This document shows, piece by piece, positions 6,707-12,733 of a DNA stretch of 14,641 nt. The DNA is from Acidobacteriota bacterium (GTDB taxonomy: Bacteria > Acidobacteriota > Vicinamibacteria > Vicinamibacterales > UBA823): NCBI GenBank assembly GCA_002714165.1, contig PAWT01000043.1, forward strand, positions 20,630 through 35,270, in the 5' to 3' direction. The notes under the pieces are model-generated. The model saw only the letters and a list, made by a program, of their open reading frames with translations, had not been told where the DNA came from and did not search any database. A program made the position numbers and the translations under genes. Within the stretch, counting starts at the first letter, position 1. Every line of letters begins with the position of its first letter.

Positions 6707-7534
6707 TTACAACGGCCGTGCCGGATTGATAATTGTCCGCCACATAAATGACGACGGGCTGTTGTCGTAGCCGAGTCCCTCTTTCGGCTGTTTGAAATTA
6801 CGCCCGATGATGTCAATGAACGGCTCCAGAGAGACTGACACACTGCGATCGAAACCGTACTCGTCGTTCAGCGTGACCAATCTAGCTTCCATGTACCAGG
6901 AATGCTCGCGTGCGGACTTGTAGTCGGCCTTGAGGTAATCGTCAGGCACATAGTCCTTACCAAAGATCCTGTTGTAAAACTCAGGATACTCATACCCGAC
7001 CGTCGGGTCTGGGAAGAATCGGAGTGCCTGGTGATACTTGATGGCCCAGCTGACTCGCTCGTCGACATACGGTGCGAACAGCGCTCCACCCCAGTACCCA
7101 TGGTCTGAACGACAGAGTGCCTGTGCGACATCATGCAATAGACAGGCCATGACCGTGCGCTCCGGGTGCCCCTCTTTTAGTGCATGGGCTGCACTTCGCA
7201 TGACGTGCTGGGCGGGCGCGAACCGGTATCTGAAAAAGTCGACCAGAGTCGGCTTCGCAGGCATTTCAGCTAGGGCTTCTTCACGTGGTTGGAATATACG
7301 TCCGGTACCGCGAGCCATCCGTGGCCCTTCCTCCTGCTGACCACCGCCTTGCTGGTATGAGTTTGGCCGGATCGGTGACAACGCACCCGTCTCACCAAAC
7401 TCGTCCACGTACCACTGGTCGAGTTCGGTCGACATGAAGTGCTCAACAGCTTCCGCTCGGTCCTCGGGCGTCATCAACTCGACTGCGGCCACACCGCCTA
7501 CGGATGCCATGAATTTTCTTCGATCAACTTCCAT
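6707..7534 (-). CDS. HD-domain protein with PhnZ/MIOX-like diiron ligand pattern and twin-arginine-like N-terminus
   Basis: 275 residues from ATG 7534, chosen because GGAGG (plus-strand cctcc, 7545-7549) is 10 nt upstream; an in-frame TTG at 7591 is less likely. The N-terminus, MEVDRRKFMASVGGVAAVEL, resembles a twin-arginine signal, but the hydrophobic part is short and contains a Glu, so export is uncertain. The body shows an HD-type metal pattern: H110, H134-D135 (LLHDVAQ), H145 (HGYWGGALF), H168 (IKYHQALRF) and D224 (LVTLNDEYG). The 24-residue gap H110-H134, the 23-residue gap H145-H168 and the 56-residue gap H168-D224 are close to those I recall for PhnZ (H34, H58-D59, H80, H104, D161). 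PhnZ and myo-inositol oxygenase are mixed-valent diiron oxygenases; other HD proteins are phosphohydrolases, and this one could be either. It lies 119 bp after the third propeller gene and ends at the shared terminator. The substrate is unknown. Confidence 0.75.
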   Translation of the reverse strand: MEVDRRKFMASVGGVAAVELMTPEDRAEAVEHFMSTELDQWYVDEFGETGALSPIRPNSYQQGGGQQEEGPRMARGTGRIFQPREEALAEMPAKPTLVDFFRYRFAPAQHVMRSAAHALKEGHPERTVMACLLHDVAQALCRSDHGYWGGALFAPYVDERVSWAIKYHQALRFFPDPTVGYEYPEFYNRIFGKDYVPDDYLKADYKSAREHSWYMEARLVTLNDEYGFDRSVSVSLEPFIDIIGRNFKQPKEGLGYDNSPSSFMWRTIINPARPL

Positions 7535-7544
7535 AATTTCCACG

Positions 7545-7549
7545 CCTCC
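7545..7549 (-). promoter_or_regulatory. Ribosome-binding site of the HD-domain gene
   Basis: GGAGG on the minus strand, 10 nt before ATG 7534, decides this start over the upstream TTG at 7591. In the rest of the 119-bp spacer (7535-7653) I see no convincing promoter or terminator. Confidence 0.65.
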
Positions 7550-7653
7550 GACAGAGTGATAAGACCCACTTACCAAGAAAGATACAACCAAAAAACTCTA
7601 CTACAAGAACAGTTCAAATGCCAATCTAGGTCGCTGGAACAAGCGCTGGACAA

Positions 7654-8793
7654 TCACCCGAAGCAGTAGATCAGTCCGTCTTGAGCGCCGACAACGATTC
7701 GGCCGCTAGCGATCGCCGGAGAGGTGCTCACGGATGACCCGATTTCGTATTCCCATTCGTGCGTACCATCGGACAGGGCAAGACCGTAGAGTCGCCCGTC
7801 ATTGGAACCAACATAAACGCGATCACCGGCAATCGCAGGTGACGAATCAATTCGACCGCGTGTGGTGAAGACCCATTGGGATTTACCGGTCTCAGCGTTG
7901 AGTGCGTGCACCATCCGGTCGCGTCCGCCGAGCACAACGAGTCCGTTGTGAAAGGCTGGGGACGAGTAGAAGGGGAAGTGACGAGTGGGATGTTCGTAGC
8001 GCCATCGAATCACCCCTTGGTCGAGATCGAGAGCTAACACCTCGTTGGCAAAAGTGCCATAAAACGCCGTCGTGCCTATGATTGTGGGAGAAGCAGCGGT
8101 GTAGGCACCGGATGACACGGCGAAGATTTCCTCACCATCGCTCACCCGCACACCACGGAATTCTTCGTCGCACCCACCGAAATATGCGATGCCGTTGACG
8201 ACTGCCGGCGTAGCGTGGACGTAACTGCTGGTTTCAACCTTCCATATCTGGTGGCCACTGTCTGCCGAGAGGCCATATAGGTGGCTGTCATATGATCCGA
8301 TGAGAACGATGCCGTTGACGAGGACGGGTGAGGATTTGATCTCGGCCTCTGTCTCGAAGGTCCAGCGAGCCTTACCGGTGTTGATGTCAACTGCGTGCAG
8401 CACTCCAGAGAGATCCCCAATGTAGACGGTGCCGTTTGCCACGGCTGGAGATGATTCACCGATGCCCCATTCTGACGCATGGTAGCGCCAGCGGGGCGAG
8501 CCATCACTAAGATTGAGAGCTATGAGGTCACCGGCGTAGGTGCCCACGTAGACGACACCATTGGCAATTGCTGCTGATGAGTCCACCATTTCACCCGTAT
8601 CAAAGGTCCACAGCAGTTGAGGGTCATCAGGCACTGGTGATGTCGAAACCCCATCCAGTGATAGGTCGCCTCGGAACTGTGGCCAATCAACAGTCGATCG
8701 CGGCTCGTTTGGCAAGGGCTGACTGTCCGCACCCGACGCCCCGTCGGCAGCAACAGCCATGATCAACGCCAAGACCATCATTACCGCACGCAT
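7654..8793 (-). CDS. Exported eight-bladed PQQ-like beta-propeller protein
   Basis: 379 residues from ATG 8793. A signal peptide opens the protein (MRAVMMVLALIMAVAADGAS, before GADSQ). The mature start carries the DWPQFRG motif, then a chain of PQQ-like repeats built as VYVG-x(4-5)-G-x-L-xALxxxxG-xxxW. I count seven full repeats plus a C-terminal partial one (IVVGAQDGLIYCFG) that would pair with the N-terminal LLWTFDTGE strand, giving eight blades closed velcro-fashion. The fold is that of BamB and quinoprotein dehydrogenases, but nothing identifies a catalytic PQQ site. Likely periplasmic or secreted, acting as a binding scaffold; role unknown. An in-frame ATG at 8835 would add 14 charged residues, but AAGGA (plus-strand 8802-8806) is 8 nt before 8793. 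Third of three consecutive propeller genes, 52 bp after the previous one. Confidence 0.88.
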   Translation of the reverse strand: MRAVMMVLALIMAVAADGASGADSQPLPNEPRSTVDWPQFRGDLSLDGVSTSPVPDDPQLLWTFDTGEMVDSSAAIANGVVYVGTYAGDLIALNLSDGSPRWRYHASEWGIGESSPAVANGTVYIGDLSGVLHAVDINTGKARWTFETEAEIKSSPVLVNGIVLIGSYDSHLYGLSADSGHQIWKVETSSYVHATPAVVNGIAYFGGCDEEFRGVRVSDGEEIFAVSSGAYTAASPTIIGTTAFYGTFANEVLALDLDQGVIRWRYEHPTRHFPFYSSPAFHNGLVVLGGRDRMVHALNAETGKSQWVFTTRGRIDSSPAIAGDRVYVGSNDGRLYGLALSDGTHEWEYEIGSSVSTSPAIASGRIVVGAQDGLIYCFG

Positions 8794-8801
8794 TGAAATT
8801 G

Positions 8802-8806
8802 TCCTT
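8802..8806 (-). promoter_or_regulatory. Ribosome-binding site favouring ATG 8793
   Basis: AAGGA on the minus strand, 8 nt before ATG 8793. The alternative ATG at 8835 has only a weak GAGACG upstream. Confidence 0.5.
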
Positions 8807-8845
8807 AGCAGCTTTCCCTTTGAACGTCGCTGCATGTATTTCGTC

Positions 8846-10285
8846 TCAGTTTTCGACGAGTGCGAACAGTTGATTGCGGGAGCCTAGAAAGAGTACGCCG
8901 TTGGCTGGCACCGGAGTACTGTAAACGGCACTGCCGAGGTAATTCTCGGCAATAACCTCAAGTTCCTTACCGGCTTTCAGCACGACAACGTCCCCATCTT
9001 CATCACCTAGATAGACGCGGCCGTCAACTACGAGAGGTGAGCCCCAGATGGCGGCGAACGTGTCGTAAACCCAGTAAACTTCTCCGGTTTTCGCATCCAG
9101 GCAGTGGAGGAAGCCGCTGAAGTCCGGTTGGTAGATCAGCCCATCGTAGATTGCTGCGGTCGAGACTGTGCGGCGAATGTCCGTGTAGTGCCAGACACGG
9201 CCCAGCTCAGTGATATCCCCACGCTGCGTAGCGTCGATCGCATACATATTACCGATTCCCTCGCCATGTTCCGGGTCCTGTCCGTTGGCGATATAAACGA
9301 GATCGTTGTAAACAACCGCCGTGGCGATGAGCTCATTACGTGTTCGTGGCCAGACAGAGTCCTTCGGGTTCGTGTCAAATTCCCAAAGTTTCTCGCCCGA
9401 TGTTACCTCGTAGCCGCGTATCCAACCGTCACCCTGCCCCATGATTACTTGGTCGACGCCGCCAATTGTCCCAACCGTTGGCGATGCCCACTGGCCGTGG
9501 AGAATGCGGTCATCCACGGAGTTGTCCTCCCAAATCAATTCACCGGTCGTTTTATTCAAAGCGATAATTGTTGGTGCCATGGGTGACTGGATATTCACAT
9601 GGCTTTCATCCTGACCATTTGAGGTGCTTACAAAAATTAAATCACCGTAAACGACGGGCGACGAGTTGGACATATTGTGGGGAAATGCGCCAACTTCCTC
9701 GAGCATATCGAACCGCCAAATAACATCGGCATCAATCTCGCTCGAATAGGGTTCATCTGTTACCCATCCGTCATTTTCGCCGTCTCGAAAACCTTCGATA
9801 TCGAGTGCCAAAACCTCGCCTCGATTCGAGACGTAATAAACCACACCATTTTCGACCAGTGGGGACGAACACACTCCTTGATAGGGCCAGTCGTGCACCC
9901 GGCCCGCGGCTAGCTTCGCGTTGGCATGTTGCCAAAGCAATTCGCCATCCTCTTCACGAAAGGCTATAAGAACGCCCATGTCACCTTGCTGTCGTAGGTC
10001 CTTAACTGCTTCGTTGTTTGTGCCTACTAGCACAACCCCCTCGGCGACGACTGGATTGCCATAAGTCTGCGAACCAAGTTCAGCTACCCACTTAATGTTG
10101 TGTCCGGTAGCTATATCCCAGTCGCTGGGGAGACCGACCATGTTTGAAATCATGTTTCGGTCAGGTGTCCCGCCCCACATCGGCCAGTCGCTCTGTTGTG
10201 ACGATGACTCCTGCGCCACAACGAGAATGTTGAGTAGACCAACGAACGCCCCAATGGCGCCGAACCAAGGCAATAGTCGTCGCAT
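8846..10285 (-). CDS. Exported PQQ-like beta-propeller protein
   Basis: 479 residues from ATG 10285, chosen because AGGAG (plus-strand ctcct, 10295-10299) is 9 nt upstream; an in-frame TTG at 10294 would abut that site. A signal peptide (MRRLLPWFGAIGAFVGLLNI, then LVVA before QESS) precedes the motif DWPMWGGTPDRNMIS, typical of the N-terminal strand of PQQ-like propellers. Repeats follow, recognisable from pairs such as SPLVENGVVYYVSNRGEVLALD, NSSPVVYGDLIFVSTSNG, GEKLWEFD, YIANGQD and LVVDGRVYLGDEDGDVVVLK. It lacks the vicinal cysteine pair of methanol-dehydrogenase-type quinoproteins, having only two separated Cys, so an enzymatic PQQ role is doubtful. Probably periplasmic. It is the middle gene of the propeller trio, 39 bp after the 732-residue paralogue, suggesting one transcript. 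The ligand or partner is not evident. Confidence 0.88.
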   Translation of the reverse strand: MRRLLPWFGAIGAFVGLLNILVVAQESSSQQSDWPMWGGTPDRNMISNMVGLPSDWDIATGHNIKWVAELGSQTYGNPVVAEGVVLVGTNNEAVKDLRQQGDMGVLIAFREEDGELLWQHANAKLAAGRVHDWPYQGVCSSPLVENGVVYYVSNRGEVLALDIEGFRDGENDGWVTDEPYSSEIDADVIWRFDMLEEVGAFPHNMSNSSPVVYGDLIFVSTSNGQDESHVNIQSPMAPTIIALNKTTGELIWEDNSVDDRILHGQWASPTVGTIGGVDQVIMGQGDGWIRGYEVTSGEKLWEFDTNPKDSVWPRTRNELIATAVVYNDLVYIANGQDPEHGEGIGNMYAIDATQRGDITELGRVWHYTDIRRTVSTAAIYDGLIYQPDFSGFLHCLDAKTGEVYWVYDTFAAIWGSPLVVDGRVYLGDEDGDVVVLKAGKELEVIAENYLGSAVYSTPVPANGVLFLGSRNQLFALVEN

Positions 10286-10294
10286 CACTACCAA

Positions 10295-10299
10295 CTCCT
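10295..10299 (-). promoter_or_regulatory. Ribosome-binding site fixing ATG 10285
   Basis: AGGAG on the minus strand, 9 nt before ATG 10285; a second GGAG lies just upstream of it. It rules out the TTG at 10294 as the start. Confidence 0.65.
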
Positions 10300-10324
10300 A
10301 CTCCAAATACCCGGTGTTTGATTG

Positions 10325-12523
10325 CTAGTTTTCATACACTCGGATGTTGTCGAAAAAGATCTCGAAGGGCGCATTTGCGTAAATACCGGGACTACCTTGG
10401 CGATGTGGATTTTCATCGACCATCTGCAGGGTCCAGTCGTCTGGCTCCGAATCGGCACGTGGCCACACCTTACCGCGTGCGCGGACACGTCCATCGTCAA
10501 GATTCTCGACACTGAGCTTTAGGCGGTACCATGTATCCGGTTCCCAAGCAAAAGGGGTTGTAACGGTACGCACGGTCTCGGGCTGCCAGGTCTGGAGTTC
10601 CAGCCGCTGATGGTTGCCCATCAGGACCAGTGTGTGCCTCTGAGCATTGACCCCAGCGTCACCCATCTGGCGCCGGCTCTGGATTGCTGAGATGTCCGCT
10701 TCGACTGTGTAGTCGGAGAGTTGGGCAGCGCCGTTATACACCCGCGCGCGACGAGTGAACGGGTTGTCTGATTTCTTAACGAAAACGCGACTACCATCCA
10801 CGTCTCGGACTTCGAATTTTCCGGTTGACGCAATCCAATACGCTGGCGAACTGCCTGGCGCATCTCCTTCGAAATCGTATGTATTGGGTAGGGTGGGGAT
10901 CACCCGTAGCCGCGCACCTCCGGTGACGTTATTGACCGTTGCTGTTACCGACCCAGCCTGGCCACCAGTAGTGGGTTCGGCAAGGAACTCGCCATTGGCC
11001 GTGACCTGTCCGTCAAGCCCGTCAAGTGCCCAGGTCACCTCGCTTTGGGGCAACAACTGTCCCCGTGCATCGAATAGGTCGACTCGAAGCGACACCAGCT
11101 GGCCAGGCTCAACAACTAGTTCAGTCGGTGAAACACGGACATGGGCTACTGGGTCGGTTGACGTTGGGAGCGAAGCTGGTGTCGGTAGGCGGCGCTCGAC
11201 ACGTGGCACCTTGGGGCCGATTGCGTATAGAGCTCGGTCTGTGACGACATAAACACGTCCATTCGCGATAGCGGGTGACCCCAACAATTCTTCGGGTTCA
11301 GTCACAGTGCCTAGTTGGACTTCCGACAGAATCTCGACTCCATCTCGGCTTGGCTCAAGGACGAAAAAGCGTCCTGTCACCGAGCCGACGTACAGCTTGC
11401 CGTCCGCCAAAACCGGTGACGCACGTTGAATCGTGCCGATGTTTAATTCCCATAACTTACTTCCCGACGAGGTATCGAAGGCTGCTAGGTTTGCGCTGTT
11501 GTCTACTTGGTAGATCCGATCACCGTCGATGACGGGTGAGGAGTAACCGCTGAGAACGCCGGTTACCTGCCAAGCAACGGCGTCTGAACCGAGGGCGCCG
11601 GTTTTTGTGGCGTCGATCGCCGCAAGCAATCCCATCTCACTGGTATCGAGGTTTTCCTCCCCGTGGCTGACAAAAGCTCGGTCACCCGCGATCACGACAC
11701 CAGTATTAACACCGCGTTTACTCATCGAAAAGTTCCACACTGGTTGTCCCGTTTGCGGTTGGAGTGCGTGGACGGTGCCGTCGCCACCGCCAGCGATGAG
11801 GAGTCGGGTTCCGCCGACTTCGCTAATAATCGGAGTTGAGTAAGTTGTGTCAAAGGCGCGGCCGCCCGGTGTGCTAACCCAGATAATCTCGCCGGTGTTC
11901 TTGTCAAAAGCCATGAAGCGGTGACGTCCAATTGCTTGGTTGCCCCATCCTGAGGACAGCCCACTGATGATCACTAGGTCGCCGTCGAGAACTGGGGACA
12001 CGGTGCGCCCACCGTGGGTGGTAATGAGACCAAACTCTTCGTTCAACGATCGCTCCCAGCGCAGTTCCCCATGAGCAGTAAGGGATAGCAAACTCCCCCC
12101 AGCGCCGAAAACGTAGAGGTGTCCAGTAACCACATCGCTGACTGGCGACGCCCAACCCACCCGGTGAGGCGGCACGTCGCTCAAATACACATTAAACCGG
12201 TGCTGCCAGAGGAGTGCTCCGTTACTCACGTCGAACGCCATTAGACGTTCCTGGAGGCTTTCACCCTCGCCGACGGCGTTTTGGATGTACACGTGTCCGT
12301 TGTTAACGATCGGGCTGGAGCGTCCACCATAGGGCACTCTCCACGCCAAGTTTTCACCGTCCGGTGACCAGGTTGCGATCAGACCAGTTTCGAGGGAAGT
12401 GCCGTCACGATTTGGTCCTCGCCAATCGGGCCAGTCGTTCGCCGTTGCAGGCACAACAGAAAAAGCCGTCAAGCTAATCCAGAGAGCAACGCGATTGAGG
12501 TGGCGAGGACTAAGTTTGGTCAT
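10325..12523 (-). CDS. Exported multidomain protein: PQQ-like beta-propeller + Ig-like + LamG-like domain
   Basis: 732 residues from ATG 12523; an in-frame TTG at 12532 is possible, and neither has a strong Shine-Dalgarno. The signal peptide (HLNRVALWISLTAFSVVPATA) leads to DWPDWRGPNRDGTS, the usual first strand of PQQ-like propellers. Residues ~30-437 are propeller repeats (for example SSPVIDGDRIYQVDNSANLA, ASPVLADGKLYVGSVTG). A Pro/Thr-rich linker (~438-457) leads to an all-beta Ig-like (Big-type) domain (~458-543; VRVSPTELVVEPGQLVSLRV, VTWALDG, GEFLAEP). The C-terminal ~185 residues look like a LamG/concanavalin-type jelly roll (YDFEGDAPGSSPAYW, DYTVEADIS, WYRLKLSVEN, IFFDNIRVYEN), often a carbohydrate-binding or DUF1080-like module. 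That makes surface or polysaccharide binding plausible, though inferred. It is first of the propeller trio, downstream of the 12560-12586 promoter candidate and after the TonB-dependent receptor. Confidence 0.88.
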   Translation of the reverse strand: MTKLSPRHLNRVALWISLTAFSVVPATANDWPDWRGPNRDGTSLETGLIATWSPDGENLAWRVPYGGRSSPIVNNGHVYIQNAVGEGESLQERLMAFDVSNGALLWQHRFNVYLSDVPPHRVGWASPVSDVVTGHLYVFGAGGSLLSLTAHGELRWERSLNEEFGLITTHGGRTVSPVLDGDLVIISGLSSGWGNQAIGRHRFMAFDKNTGEIIWVSTPGGRAFDTTYSTPIISEVGGTRLLIAGGGDGTVHALQPQTGQPVWNFSMSKRGVNTGVVIAGDRAFVSHGEENLDTSEMGLLAAIDATKTGALGSDAVAWQVTGVLSGYSSPVIDGDRIYQVDNSANLAAFDTSSGSKLWELNIGTIQRASPVLADGKLYVGSVTGRFFVLEPSRDGVEILSEVQLGTVTEPEELLGSPAIANGRVYVVTDRALYAIGPKVPRVERRLPTPASLPTSTDPVAHVRVSPTELVVEPGQLVSLRVDLFDARGQLLPQSEVTWALDGLDGQVTANGEFLAEPTTGGQAGSVTATVNNVTGGARLRVIPTLPNTYDFEGDAPGSSPAYWIASTGKFEVRDVDGSRVFVKKSDNPFTRRARVYNGAAQLSDYTVEADISAIQSRRQMGDAGVNAQRHTLVLMGNHQRLELQTWQPETVRTVTTPFAWEPDTWYRLKLSVENLDDGRVRARGKVWPRADSEPDDWTLQMVDENPHRQGSPGIYANAPFEIFFDNIRVYEN

Positions 12524-12559
12524 TTCGTTCAAGGAATCCGAATGACAGACATCCTGACC

Positions 12560-12586
12560 TTAATATGCGCATGTTTTGTCCGTCAA
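12560..12586 (-). promoter_or_regulatory. Candidate promoter of the propeller operon
   Basis: On the minus strand, TTGACG (plus-strand 12581-12586) is followed after 15 bp by TATTAA (12560-12565), about 37 nt before ATG 12523. The -35 is near-consensus; the 15-bp spacing is short for a sigma-70 promoter (16-18 is normal), and reading the -10 one base later gives 16. Plausible only. Confidence 0.4.
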
Positions 12587-12598
12587 GGTGAAGAATGC

Positions 12599-12628
12599 CT
12601 GACCATTTGAGTCTGCACACTGACCATT
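12599..12628. repeat. Direct repeat of CTGACCATT, 21 bp apart
   Basis: CTGACCATT occurs at 12599-12607 and again at 12620-12628, start-to-start spacing 21 bp, which is two DNA turns. A shorter CTGACC is at 12554-12559. The pair sits immediately upstream, in the minus direction, of the candidate -35 element, where an activator would bind. No regulator can be named. Confidence 0.45.
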
Positions 12629-12652
12629 CTGATTCACTGTCTTCTTAGGAAT

Positions 12653-12695
12653 CGTTGGGCAATGACTGCGAGTGGTGACCGCGCCTTACCCAACG
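12653..12695. other. Weak hairpin after the TonB-dependent receptor gene
   Basis: CGTTGGG (12653-12659) and CCCAACG (12689-12695) are inverted copies. On the minus-strand RNA the stem extends to 10 pairs with one G-U (CGTTGGGTAA with TTGCCCAACG) around a 23-base loop. It lies 39 bp after the receptor stop codon. No U-tract follows, so it is not a standard intrinsic terminator; it may protect the 3' end or be chance. Confidence 0.25.
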
Positions 12696-12733
12696 TTTGG
12701 CGAGGGAATTCCACACCTGTTTTCTTCTTGTGC

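Noticed and set aside
7632..7650. CGCTGGA direct repeat (7632-7638 and 7644-7650) near the end of the third propeller gene
   Set aside because: Only 7 bp and partly self-overlapping with an AGCGCT palindrome; no promoter or terminator context supports a role.
9104..9586. Plus-strand open frame of 160 codons opposite the second propeller gene
   Set aside because: No ribosome-binding site or family features; the minus-strand frame has a full propeller pattern and signal peptide.
10755..11252. Plus-strand open frame of 165 codons opposite the Ig/LamG region
   Set aside because: Low-complexity Ser/Arg/Thr-rich translation without motifs; shadow of the real minus-strand gene.
7654..12523. PQQ-dependent alcohol dehydrogenases
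   Set aside because: Propeller repeats are present, but no vicinal cysteine pair, cytochrome c domain or recognisable PQQ/Ca catalytic set is visible; PQQ-like scaffold proteins are the safer call.
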